Below, one piece after another: positions 34,763 through 42,438 of a stretch of 64,000 bases of DNA. The stretch is taken from contig NZ_JAFMOX010000065.1 in assembly GCF_019049655.1 (NCBI RefSeq), positions 306,997-370,996 on the forward strand, given 5' to 3'. The translations under genes were made by a program, and so were the position numbers. How positions within the stretch are numbered: the stretch's first letter is position 1; the number at the start of each line of letters is the position of its first letter. The stretch is from Rahnella rivi. GTDB taxonomy: Bacteria > Pseudomonadota > Gammaproteobacteria > Enterobacterales > Enterobacteriaceae. The notes beneath the pieces are model-generated. The model saw nothing but the letters and a program-made list of their open reading frames with translations. It made no database searches and was not told the DNA's origin.

Positions 34763-36162
34763 AATCGTTCGATCATTTTACTATCAGCCAGCTGCACCAG
34801 GCCCTCGCGCGGGGCGAGCTTTCCGCCATGGAAATCGCCACCGCGACGCTCAGCGCCGTTGAACAGGCCAATCCTGTCATCAACGCGTATACGCATATCA
34901 CCCGCGAACGCATGTTGAGTGAAGCCGCAAAAGTGGATAAAACCCGTGCCAGCGGCGCAACCTTATCGCCACTGGCCGGCATTCCCTACGCGGTGAAAAA
35001 CCTGCTGGACGTGGCCGGTGAGGTGACGCTGGCAGGTGCGAGCCTCAACAGCAGCAACGCCGCCGCACGTCATGATGCGTGGACCGTTTCACGCCTCGCG
35101 GCACAGGGCGCGATGCTTTCCGGCATGCTGAACATGGATGCGTACGCCTACGGTTTCACCACGGAAAACAGCCATTACGGCGCGACGCGCAACCCGCGCG
35201 ATCTGACCCGTGTCGCGGGCGGATCGTCCGGCGGTTCTGCCGCTGCGGTGGCCGCCGGTCTGGTGCATTTCACGCTGGGCAGCGACACCAACGGCTCGAT
35301 CCGCGTGCCCGCCTCCCTGAGCGGTATTCTCGGCCTGAAACCCACCTTCGGGCGGATCTCGCGCAGCGGCAGCCAGCCGTTTGTCGCCAGCCTCGATCAT
35401 CTTGGGCCGATGGCGCGATGCAGCGAAGATTTATCACAGGTGTATGACGCCATTCAGGGCACCGATCCGCAGGATCATTTTCAGGCAGACAAACCCAACA
35501 CCGAGACGTTCTCTCAGTTAAAACGCGGTCAGCAAGGTTTACGCACCGCGGTCCTCGGCGGCTATTTCTCCACCTGGTGCGACGGGCACGCCAAAGACGC
35601 GGTGCGTCAGATAGCCCGGGCGCTGGAGGCGCAGGAAGAAATTGATATGCCGCAGGCTGAACTGGCCCGTTCCGCCGCGTTCATCATCAGCGCCTCGGAA
35701 GGGGGCAATCAGTATTTGCCAAAACTGCGCAGCATTGCGCAGCAGTTTGAACCGCTTTCCCGCGAGCGTTTGCTGGCCGGGGCGATGATCCCGGCGGCCT
35801 GGTACGTGCAGGCGCAACGTTTCCGTCATCAGTTTCAGCAACAGGTGTTGCCATTGTTTGACCATTGGGACATCTTGATTGCGCCAGCCACGCCGTGTCC
35901 GGCGACGTTAATCGGTCAGGAGACGATTCACATCAACGGTCAGGATCTGCCAACGCGCGCCAGCATGGGTATGCTGACACAGCCGGTTTCGTTCCTTGGT
36001 CTGCCGGTGGTGACCGTTCCCGTGACAACGGCAACAGGCCTGCCGATAGGATTACAACTGATTGCACCGCCGTGGCGGGAAGACCTGTGCCTGCGTGCTG
36101 CGTGGGCGCTGGAGCAACAGGGCATCGTGAACGTCAGCAGTTCTCCGGTGATGTATACCTGA
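34759..36162 (+). CDS. hpxY: HpxY, amidase-signature hydrolase (AtzE-like)
   Basis: The 467-residue protein carries the amidase signature: Lys80 in GIPYAVKNLLDVAG, the Gly/Ser-rich stretch VAGGSSGGSAAAVAAG with cis-Ser156, and nucleophile Ser180 in GSDTNGSIRVPA. It is close to AtzE/GatA-type amidases, and AtzE hydrolyses 1-carboxybiuret with the help of AtzG. The natural substrate here is not proven; oxalurate or another ureido acid from allantoin breakdown is a reasonable inference. It overlaps hpxX by 4 nt and precedes hpxZ by 39 nt. Confidence 0.88.
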   Translation: MKSFDHFTISQLHQALARGELSAMEIATATLSAVEQANPVINAYTHITRERMLSEAAKVDKTRASGATLSPLAGIPYAVKNLLDVAGEVTLAGASLNSSNAAARHDAWTVSRLAAQGAMLSGMLNMDAYAYGFTTENSHYGATRNPRDLTRVAGGSSGGSAAAVAAGLVHFTLGSDTNGSIRVPASLSGILGLKPTFGRISRSGSQPFVASLDHLGPMARCSEDLSQVYDAIQGTDPQDHFQADKPNTETFSQLKRGQQGLRTAVLGGYFSTWCDGHAKDAVRQIARALEAQEEIDMPQAELARSAAFIISASEGGNQYLPKLRSIAQQFEPLSRERLLAGAMIPAAWYVQAQRFRHQFQQQVLPLFDHWDILIAPATPCPATLIGQETIHINGQDLPTRASMGMLTQPVSFLGLPVVTVPVTTATGLPIGLQLIAPPWREDLCLRAAWALEQQGIVNVSSSPVMYT

Positions 36163-36201
36163 ATTAACAGGCCACCGTTTTCCAGGGTAAAGAGAGTAAA
36201 C

Positions 36202-36585
36202 ATGAAAACTGACAATATTGACCGCCCGGCGATCCTCGCCGAAATGAACGCGGCATTTTATCGTTATGAGCAGGCGCTGATCACCAATGACACTGCGGTT
36301 CTCGACGAGCTGTTCTGGCACGATCCGCGCACCGTGCGCTACGGCGCAGGGGAAAATCTTTACGGCATCGACTCCATCCGCGCGTTTCGCGCCGCCCGCC
36401 CGGCGCAGGGTCTGGATCGCGAACTGATCAACACCACCATCACCACCTTTGGCGATGACATGGCGGTCGCCAGCACCGAGTTTCGCCGCGAAGGGACCGA
36501 CCGTGTCGGGCGTCAGCAGCAAACCTGGGTGAAGATGGCGAGTGGATGGAAGATTGTGGCAGCCCATGTGAGTCTGATGGTTTGA
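36202..36585 (+). CDS. hpxZ: HpxZ, AtzH-like DUF3225 protein
   Basis: A 127-residue NTF2/SnoaL-fold protein of the DUF3225 family (LAEMNAAFYRYEQALITNDTAVLDELFWHDPRTVRYGAGENLYGIDSI). AtzH, a relative, has been described as a hydrolase acting with AtzE and AtzG; the role of HpxZ is unknown. It always travels with HpxX and HpxY, so a shared step is likely. It ends the hpxWXYZ operon; a small GAACC/GGTTC hairpin follows but has no T-run. Confidence 0.82.
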   Translation: MKTDNIDRPAILAEMNAAFYRYEQALITNDTAVLDELFWHDPRTVRYGAGENLYGIDSIRAFRAARPAQGLDRELINTTITTFGDDMAVASTEFRREGTDRVGRQQQTWVKMASGWKIVAAHVSLMV

Positions 36586-37077
36586 CCGAACCAATGGGCG
36601 GTTCAGCTTTGGAAAGTTGAGGAAACTGTTCTTTTTCCAGGATTGGACGGGGGAAGTTTCGGTTTCTCAATTGCGGTGATCACTTGTCGCGCTGCGCCGA
36701 AACCGCCCAAAAGGGGCCAGGACGGGCCCCTCTTGGATCTCCCCCGCTTTTTCAACACGCGCTCTGCTCGCTGGCTATGTTTCAGCTATCACTGAGACAG
36801 GCTGCAACCTCTCATTCAGCAATGATGTTGAGCGCGCTTTGAAGGTTTTTAAAACATTTCATCAGCAAAAACATTCCCTTTCCACGACTTACATTCGTTA
36901 CATTTTTTTCCTGCGTAATGCCTTCCAGTCTTTTAATTAGTCACTTTTTTAAAATTTTCTTCGGTGTACAGTTCTTTTGCTGCGGGGAAACCGTACCGGT
37001 ATTAATAAAAAATGACATTTGACTGAAGAGCCATTTGTTATATCTCATGAAACTTTAAACTTATCTCTATCTATAAG
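36586..37077. other. Intergenic region after hpxZ, becoming AT-rich
   Basis: No gene was found in these 492 nt. The first 120 nt are of normal composition. A repeat copy occupies 36711-36804. After that the base composition drops to AT-rich, with a plausible -35 (TTGACT, 37019-37024) and -10 (TATCTC, 37041-37046) before the next small gene. Confidence 0.6.
36711..36804. repeat. Left copy of an inverted repeat pair
   Basis: A GC-rich hairpin GGGGCC/GGCCCC (36713-36730) is followed 35 nt later by a 21-nt block (36766-36786) that is perfectly inverted at 37891-37911, then CAGGCTG (36798-36804), also mirrored at 37873-37879. The flanks are similar but diverged. Confidence 0.75.
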
Positions 37078-37572
37078 ATGACGGACTATCTTTCAGAAAC
37101 ATTCAGGGAGTTTTTACATGGTGAATACATCGCTCACCTGTACAACTTCTCCGTAGACGACCATTTCTTTATCATGGTGTTTACAGAAATTGATATCAAT
37201 GATATTAATTATCATGCATTTAGGAATGAAGAGGCGGGGTTTCACATCCCTGCTCATTGCTTTGATGTGAAATTCGATCGGGTAGATAATTTTGAAAATG
37301 AAACTTACTTTCAACCCCCGCCAAAAGGGAAATGCTCGCGCAAATATTCCTTCCCCGGAGATCTCTCAGAAAATATAGAAAGAATAATTACACTTCATCT
37401 GACAACTTATAAGGCCCGTGCATATTTTGCCGTGGCAGAGACTCAAAAACTTAAACGCTACTATGACCGGGTTTTACAGCAAAGAACCGATCATATAGTA
37501 TACAAAGCGACCAATGGACACGGCGAAAAAGGAATGGGCTATGTACTCAGAACACGATATTTCAGTTCTTAA
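37078..37572 (+). CDS. Unrecognised 164-residue protein in an AT-rich segment
   Basis: I do not recognise this protein. It is soluble, with a mixed composition: an aromatic, acidic N-terminal half (EYIAHLYNFSVDDHFFIMVF), a central FQPPPKGKCSRKYSFPGD, and a helical, basic C-terminal part (LTTYKARAYFAVAETQKLKRYY). The low GC and codon use differ from both neighbouring operons. No good ribosome site precedes the ATG at 37078, and an in-frame stop lies shortly upstream, so this is the only sensible ATG. It overlaps a small gene by 32 nt, an arrangement seen for two-gene toxin-antitoxin or similar modules; that is only a suggestion. Confidence 0.55.
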   Translation: MTDYLSETFREFLHGEYIAHLYNFSVDDHFFIMVFTEIDINDINYHAFRNEEAGFHIPAHCFDVKFDRVDNFENETYFQPPPKGKCSRKYSFPGDLSENIERIITLHLTTYKARAYFAVAETQKLKRYYDRVLQQRTDHIVYKATNGHGEKGMGYVLRTRYFSS

Positions 37573-37696
37573 AAAAATGACCATAACAGAATACAAAGTT
37601 GAAACGATGCGCCAGTTAAAAGCGTCGTATGATCAGGCTAAGCGTAACGGCACGCTGCGAACCCGTCATGTGACCAGCCAAAAAACAGAGCGTTAA
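37541..37696 (+). CDS. Unrecognised 51-residue basic protein, overlapping the preceding gene
   Basis: The frame opens at an ATG at 37541, which has AAGGA about 8 nt upstream; a longer version from 37514 lacks this. The product MYSEHDISVLKKMTITEY... is helical and strongly basic at its end (QAKRNGTLRTRHVTSQKTER), suggestive of nucleic acid or protein binding. It begins within the last codons of the 164-residue gene, so translation may be coupled. It is too short to classify and no homologue is recalled. Confidence 0.5.
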   Translation: MYSEHDISVLKKMTITEYKVETMRQLKASYDQAKRNGTLRTRHVTSQKTER

Positions 37697-38035
37697 CTGT
37701 TAATTTTCGCTCACCTTAACATCCCACGCACTTTGTTTAATTTATGAATTCATCGTGGGTGAGGTTACGAAGTAAAGGTTTCGGGGCGATTCAGAAATCT
37801 TGCCGAACGGAGCGGCCTGAAGACCTAAGGCTTCCAGGACCGAGAGAGGGCACCGCGCAGCGGCAAGATTTCCAGCCTGTCGCTGCGGCTGCTGAAACAT
37901 AGCCAGCGAGCGACAGCGCGCAGTGAAAGAGCCCGGGATTCTTAAGGGGTGCGGCGATAGGCGCCCCTTAAGGCCAGTTTGGGTGGCAAGCCAAGGTGTT
38001 GAAATTGAATTTGAATTTGAATTTGAATCTCGAGA
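37697..38035. other. Repeat-rich intergenic region before hpxB
   Basis: No gene in 339 nt. An inverted pair AAATCTTGCCG (37795-37805) and CGGCAAGATTT (37861-37871) encloses a 55-nt GC-rich loop. The right repeat copy follows. A hexanucleotide tandem, TTGAAT repeated about four times, lies at about 38006-38028 just past the hpxB stop. Confidence 0.65.
37873..37972. repeat. Right copy of the inverted repeat pair, with hairpin
   Basis: The block 37891-37911 is the exact inverse of 36766-36786. About 30 nt further is a hairpin of CTTAAGGGG (37941-37949) and CCCCTTAAG (37964-37972), in the same relative place as the GC-rich hairpin of the left copy. The hairpin could also end hpxB transcription. 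Confidence 0.75.
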
Positions 38036-38974
38036 TTAAACACCGAAATGTTTAACCCAGTGATCCGCTATTTCCTGCCGCTTACAAACCCAAACGCGTT
38101 CATGCGATTCCACGTAATCCAGAAACCGCTGCAAAGCCCTGAACCGCCCCGGTCGGCCAAGTATCCGACAGTGCATCCCGATCGACATCATTTTGGGTGA
38201 GGTTTCACCCTCTTCATACAGCACGTCAAACGTGTCTTTCAGGTAGGTATAGAACTGCTCGCCGGTGTTGAAACCCTGCGGGGAGGCAAAGCGCATGTCG
38301 TTGGTTTCCAGCGTGTACGGGATCACCAGATGCTGTTTCGTCTCACCATTTTCCAGTTTGACCGGCGTCCAGAACGGCAGGTCATCGCCGTAGTAATCGC
38401 TGTCATACTGGAATCCGCCCGATTCGGCCACCAGCTGGCGGGTGTTAGGGCTGTCGCGGCCGGTGTACCAGCCGGACGGCGCTTTGCCGAATAAATCGCG
38501 CAGCACGGTGACGGCTTTTTGCATGTGCTGCGCCTCTTCGGCTTTGCTCATGTCCTGATAGTGGATCCAGCGCCAGCCGTGGCTGACGACATCGTAATCC
38601 GCCGCTTTGATGGCATTGACGATTTCCGGGTTACGCGCCAGCGCCATCGCCACGCCGAAAACGGTCAGCGGCAGGCCGCGTTTTTGAAACTCATTGTGGA
38701 TGCGCCAGAAACCGGCGCGGGAGCCGTATTCGTACAGCGAATCCATCGACATATGCCGGGCAGGGAAACTGGCAGCACCGATGATATCAGACAGAAATTG
38801 CTCGGAACCGGCGTCGCCATGCAACACGTTGTTCTCTGCGCCCTCTTCATAATTGAGGACAAACTGCACCGCGATGCGGGCGTTGCCCGGCCAGTTGGCG
38901 TGCGGCGGGCGTCCGGCATAGCCGATCAGGTCGCGCGGATACGCGTCGGTAAAACCGTGCTCAACATCAGACAT
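38036..38974 (-). CDS. hpxB: HpxB/PuuE, cofactor-type allantoinase of the polysaccharide deacetylase fold
   Basis: The 312-residue protein is the PuuE-type allantoinase, unrelated to AllB: RIAVQFVLNYEEGAE near residue 33, SRAGFWRIHNEF, VVSHGWRWIHYQ with metal-type His, and MSIGMHCRILGRPGRFRALQRFLDYV near the C-terminus. It hydrolyses allantoin to allantoate. It overlaps hpxA by 8 nt and is the last gene of hpxSAB. The product is the substrate of HpxK, encoded 9 kb to the left. Confidence 0.92.
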   Translation of the reverse strand: MSDVEHGFTDAYPRDLIGYAGRPPHANWPGNARIAVQFVLNYEEGAENNVLHGDAGSEQFLSDIIGAASFPARHMSMDSLYEYGSRAGFWRIHNEFQKRGLPLTVFGVAMALARNPEIVNAIKAADYDVVSHGWRWIHYQDMSKAEEAQHMQKAVTVLRDLFGKAPSGWYTGRDSPNTRQLVAESGGFQYDSDYYGDDLPFWTPVKLENGETKQHLVIPYTLETNDMRFASPQGFNTGEQFYTYLKDTFDVLYEEGETSPKMMSIGMHCRILGRPGRFRALQRFLDYVESHERVWVCKRQEIADHWVKHFGV

Positions 38975-39725
38975 AGTGATCTCTCAGATTCAGTCCGGCA
39001 AATCGACCAGACAGGGGTTTTTCCAGCGGATAATCCAGATCGCCGTGTTTACTGGTGGTCAGGCGCAATGCGGCCAGTGACTCCACCATTTTGACCGCCG
39101 CGCTGACGCCGTCGATCACCGGAATGTTCAGCTCCAGCGTCAGTTCCTGCGCCAGATCGGCCATGCCGCCGCAACCGAGCACGATCGCCCCGCTGCCGTC
39201 GGATTTTTTTGCCGCGATACACTGCTCACGCACTTTTTCCTGCGCCAGACCGCTGCCGTCTTCCAGCGATAACACCGGCAGGTCGATGGCGTGCAGCGCC
39301 GCGCAGTGGCGTTCAAAACCGTACTGATGCAGCAAATGCCGGGCGATGGTCAGCGTGCGCGGCAGGGTCGTCACGATGGAAAACCGTGTCGCCAGCATGG
39401 TCGCCAGGTGCATCGCCGCCTCCGCAATACCCACCACCGGCCCGCGTGCCAGCTCGCGCGCGGCCAGCAATCCGGGGTCGCCGAAACAGGCAATAATGTG
39501 CCCGTCAGCACCGGCATCCCGCCCCGCTTTCACCTGTTGTAAAACGCCCAGCGTGGCAATCGCCTCATCAAAATGCCCTTCTATGGACGGTGCCCCCTCT
39601 TCAGGGCAGACGGCCAGAATCTGTGTCTCCGGCGCGGCCACCGAGCGGGCCGTTTGCGCCATCACTGCGGTCATCGCCTGACTGGTGTTCGGGTTGATCA
39701 GTTGTATACAAAGCGCGCGTGACAT
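38967..39725 (-). CDS. hpxA: HpxA, allantoin racemase (Asp/Glu/hydantoin racemase family)
   Basis: A 252-residue protein of the hydantoin racemase family with the two catalytic cysteines Cys80 (IIACFGDPG) and Cys185 (IVLGCGGM). It interconverts S- and R-allantoin, so that both enantiomers reach the stereoselective allantoinase. The start overlaps the hpxS stop by 1 nt (TGATG). A GTATAC palindrome lies within its first codons (39702-39711). Confidence 0.92.
   Translation of the reverse strand: MSRALCIQLINPNTSQAMTAVMAQTARSVAAPETQILAVCPEEGAPSIEGHFDEAIATLGVLQQVKAGRDAGADGHIIACFGDPGLLAARELARGPVVGIAEAAMHLATMLATRFSIVTTLPRTLTIARHLLHQYGFERHCAALHAIDLPVLSLEDGSGLAQEKVREQCIAAKKSDGSGAIVLGCGGMADLAQELTLELNIPVIDGVSAAVKMVESLAALRLTTSKHGDLDYPLEKPLSGRFAGLNLRDHYV
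39702..39711. promoter_or_regulatory. GTATAC palindrome inside the start of hpxA
   Basis: TTGTATACAA is a perfect 10-bp palindrome in codons 6-9 of hpxA and shares its GTATAC core with three sites upstream of hpxS. It could be an additional operator for HpxS. Confidence 0.4.
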
Positions 39726-40459
39726 CAGCGTTTCTCCTCATTGTTGGCTGTCCGTTGCGAGGAAAAGATCTGCGCGAAATCCGGCATCTGCCCCTTGTTC
39801 TGCTCAAAACGCAGGCTGGAAACAATGCTGTCAAAGTGCTGCGCCATGCTCGCGGTCAGCGCGGTGACATCGCGCTTTTTCAGCAAGTCGAGAAGATCGT
39901 CGTGATCGTGACAGCGGCATCCCTGCTGCCACGGCGCGCCCCAGGCGGCAATGGCGAGAGAAGATCGCAGCGTCAGCTGGGAGACAGATTCGGTCAGCAC
40001 TTTGTTGCCGGAAATGGCCTGCAGCTGGACATGAAAGGCGGCAGAAAGGCGGATTGCGGCCTCACCATTACGTTCTTCGTGGGCACGCTTTTCTTCCTGC
40101 ACCAGCTTTTTCATGGCCACCAGATGGGTGGACTGACAGCGGGCGATCACCAGCGGCAGGTTGGCGCATTCGAGAATTTTACGGGTGGCGAAAACATCGC
40201 GGGATTCTTCAGCGTCCGGCGTGGTGACGTGCGCACCACGCTTGGGCAATAACGTCACCAGTTGCACTGCGGCAAGGCGTTGCAACACACGGCGAATGCC
40301 GGTACGGCTGACGGAAAACACGTCCGCCAGCGCTTCTTCCGGCAATTTACTGCCCGGTAACAGCTGATGTTCGACGATCGATTTCACCAGCGCGTTATAA
40401 ATATGGTCGTCCTTATCCTCGGTAAAATAGGCCGTATTCAGCCCGTTCCAACTGGTCAT
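39725..40459 (-). CDS. hpxS: HpxS, GntR (FadR-subfamily) transcriptional regulator
   Basis: The 244-residue regulator has a GntR winged helix at about 20-85 (DHIYNALVKSIVEHQLLPGSKLPEEALADVFSVSRTGIRRVLQRLAAVQLV, LLPKRGAHV) and an FCD ligand domain with the typical Asp/His pattern (RLSAAFHVQLQAISGN, later AQHFDSI). The ATG at 40459 (MTSWNGLNT) has GGAG 8 nt before it. It heads hpxSAB, is divergent from the NCS1 permease gene and probably binds the spaced GTATAC sites between them. Allantoin or a derivative is the likely effector. Confidence 0.9.
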   Translation of the reverse strand: MTSWNGLNTAYFTEDKDDHIYNALVKSIVEHQLLPGSKLPEEALADVFSVSRTGIRRVLQRLAAVQLVTLLPKRGAHVTTPDAEESRDVFATRKILECANLPLVIARCQSTHLVAMKKLVQEEKRAHEERNGEAAIRLSAAFHVQLQAISGNKVLTESVSQLTLRSSLAIAAWGAPWQQGCRCHDHDDLLDLLKKRDVTALTASMAQHFDSIVSSLRFEQNKGQMPDFAQIFSSQRTANNEEKR

Positions 40460-40471
40460 TGCCGTTACTCC

Positions 40472-40526
40472 GTATACCGTTCGTGTATTAATCGTATACA
40501 TGAAATAGATTTTTTGTATACAAAAA
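40472..40526. promoter_or_regulatory. Three GTATAC sites at exact 22-bp spacing, putative HpxS operator
   Basis: GTATAC occurs at 40472-40477, 40494-40499 and 40516-40521, exactly 22 bp apart, or two helical turns. The rightmost lies in a perfect 16-bp palindrome TTTTTGTATACAAAAA (40511-40526). They fill the hpxS promoter area and reach close to the permease promoter. Confidence 0.7.
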
Positions 40527-40534
40527 GTGAAATT

Positions 40535-40550
40535 TGGCCTGATTCATGCA
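40535..40550 (+). promoter_or_regulatory. Sigma-54-like promoter of the NCS1 permease gene
   Basis: TGGCCTGATTCATGCA has the -24 GG and -12 GC at correct spacing with three mismatches to TGGCACGNNNNTTGCA. The predicted start is near 40561, giving a 75-nt leader to the permease ATG. Confidence 0.5.
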
Positions 40551-40635
40551 GTGCTCCTGTGACTGCTTTCATCTTTTGGCAGCCGGAGATCCGGCTTCCG
40601 ACTTTCACATGTTGTTTATGACAGGAGCACGATTT

Positions 40636-42138
40636 ATGCCAAATCAGGAAATCACCTCCGCCACGGCGTCTTCTGAACAGAGCGCCGGGATCATCAAGCC
40701 TTATTACAGCCCGCGGCTGTGCAATGATGATTTAGCGCCAACGCGTCACCAAAACTGGAGCTGGTACAACATCTTTTCTTTCTGGATGTCCGATGTGCAC
40801 AGCATGGGAGGCTACGTGGTGGCGGCGAGTTTCTTCACACTCGGGCTGACCAGCTGGCAGGTGCTGCTGTGTTTGCTATGCGGGATTTGTATTGTGCAGA
40901 TTTGCGCCAACCTGGTGGCGAAACCGAGCCAGCAGGCCGGTGTGCCCTACGCGGTGATTTGCCGTCAGGCGTTTGGCGTGTTCGGGGCAAACATTCCGGC
41001 GGTGATCCGCGGGCTGATCGCCTTCGCCTGGTACGGCATTCAGACCTATCTGGCCGCCAGCGCGCTGATGCTGGTATTGCTGAAGTTTTTCCCGTCAATC
41101 ACTCCGCTGACCGTGCCGCACTGGCTGGGGCTGTCGGCGCTGGGCTGGATCTGTTTTGGCATTATGTGGGTGTTACAGGCCATGGTGTTCTGGCACGGCA
41201 TGAGCGCGATCAAACGCTTCATCGACGTGGCGGGCCCGGCAGTGTATGTCGTCATGCTGATGCTCGCGGGCTGGATTTTGTATAAAACCGGCCTGAGCAA
41301 TATCTCTTTCACGCTGTCGACGAAAACGCTGACCGTCGGCCAGCAGGGCTGGGAAATGCTGACGGCCACCGCGCTGGTGGTGTCTTACTTCTCCGGCCCG
41401 CTGCTGAACTTCGGCGACTTCTCGCGTTATGGCAAAAGTATGAGCGAAATCCGTCGCGGTAACCGCTGGGGCCTGCCGTTTAACTTCCTGCTGTTCTCCA
41501 TTGTGACCGTGGTTATCGTGTCAGGGACACAATCTCTGTTCGGCCAGATGATCACCGATCCTATCGAAACGGTCAGCCGCGTCGGTAACAGCGTGGCCGT
41601 AGCGCTCGGCCTGCTGACGATGATCATCGCCACCATCGGGATCAATATCGTTGCGAACTTTGTCTCACCGGCTTTCGATTTTTCTAACTGCTCGCCGCAA
41701 AAAATCAGCTTCCGCACCGGCGGGATGATCGCGGCCGTCGGCTCTGTTCTGCTGACGCCGTGGAACCTGTTCCAGTCACCGGAACTGATTCACTACACGC
41801 TGGACGTGCTGGGCGCGTTTATCGGGCCACTTTTCGGGATTTTGCTGGTGGATTATTACCTGATCAAACGCGGCCAGATGGATGTCGATGCGCTGTTCAA
41901 CGCCACACCTTCCGGACGTTACTGGTACCGCAACGGCTTCAACCCGAAAGCGATCGCGGCGCTGGTGCCTGCTGTGGTGATTGGTTTGGTCATCAGCTTT
42001 ACGCCGGGCCTGCATCAGGTGGCGAACTTTAGCTGGTTCATTGGCGCACTGTTGTCCGGTGGCTGTTACCGGTTTATTGCACGTCACGATCGTGTAAGCC
42101 GCCATGAGCTGGGGTATCTGAAAGCCGAAGCGGAATAA
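40636..42138 (+). CDS. NCS1-family allantoin/hydantoin permease (PucI-like)
   Basis: The 500-residue protein has about twelve membrane helices and the NCS1 pattern: SPRLCNDDLAPTRHQNWSWYNIFSFWMSDVHSMGGY, GVPYAVICRQAFGVFGANIPAVIRG, YFSGPLLNFGDFSRYG and NIVANFVSPAFDFSNC-PQKISFR. The family imports nucleobases, hydantoins and allantoin with a cation; here allantoin is the natural guess from the divergent hpxSAB. The ATG at 40636 has AGGAG 8 nt upstream; an open frame from 40546 lacks support. Confidence 0.88.
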   Translation: MPNQEITSATASSEQSAGIIKPYYSPRLCNDDLAPTRHQNWSWYNIFSFWMSDVHSMGGYVVAASFFTLGLTSWQVLLCLLCGICIVQICANLVAKPSQQAGVPYAVICRQAFGVFGANIPAVIRGLIAFAWYGIQTYLAASALMLVLLKFFPSITPLTVPHWLGLSALGWICFGIMWVLQAMVFWHGMSAIKRFIDVAGPAVYVVMLMLAGWILYKTGLSNISFTLSTKTLTVGQQGWEMLTATALVVSYFSGPLLNFGDFSRYGKSMSEIRRGNRWGLPFNFLLFSIVTVVIVSGTQSLFGQMITDPIETVSRVGNSVAVALGLLTMIIATIGINIVANFVSPAFDFSNCSPQKISFRTGGMIAAVGSVLLTPWNLFQSPELIHYTLDVLGAFIGPLFGILLVDYYLIKRGQMDVDALFNATPSGRYWYRNGFNPKAIAALVPAVVIGLVISFTPGLHQVANFSWFIGALLSGGCYRFIARHDRVSRHELGYLKAEAE

Positions 42139-42182
42139 ACAGAACAGAGAAGGAAGGAAAATGCCAGGACGGCAGAAACGAC

Positions 42183-42214
42183 GAAGCCCTGAGTGATTTC
42201 TCACTCAGGGCTTC
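42183..42214. terminator. Hairpin between the permease gene and tRNA-Asp
   Basis: GAAGCCCTGAGTG (42183-42195) pairs perfectly with CACTCAGGGCTTC (42202-42214). It lies 8 nt past the tRNA 3' end on the minus strand and 45 nt past the permease stop on the plus strand; T-runs are absent on both sides. Confidence 0.6.
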
Positions 42215-42221
42215 TGAATAG

Positions 42222-42298
42222 TGGCGGAACGGACGGGGCTCGAACCCGCGACCCCCTGCGTGACAGGCAGGTATTCTAACCAACTGAACTACCGCTCC
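42222..42298 (-). tRNA. aspV: tRNA-Asp (GUC)
   Basis: On the minus strand the 77-nt sequence begins GGAGCGGTAGTTCAG and ends TTCCGCCA, with anticodon GTC in CCTGTCACG and the T-loop GTTCGAGC. The CCA end is encoded. It matches E. coli tRNA-Asp at nearly all positions and lies upstream of dnaQ as aspV does there. It is identical to the copy at 63497. Confidence 0.98.
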
Positions 42299-42438
42299 GC
42301 GTTTTGTTCTGGTTAAGAACGGAGCGGATAGTAAGGAATCCCCGCGACGCCGTCAATGCTTTTCCTCTCGTTTTCAAACAACTGCACAGTTTTTCTGCAT
42401 CCTGCATATTTTAAGTGCAACAGCCTGAAAAATTCGAC

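Noticed and set aside
40551..40630. A perfect 10-bp inverted repeat (GTGCTCCTGT and ACAGGAGCAC) that would hide the ribosome site of the NCS1 permease gene in a leader stem.
   Set aside because: The sigma-54-like promoter predicts a start near 40561, so the left arm would not be transcribed. It would matter only if another upstream promoter is used.
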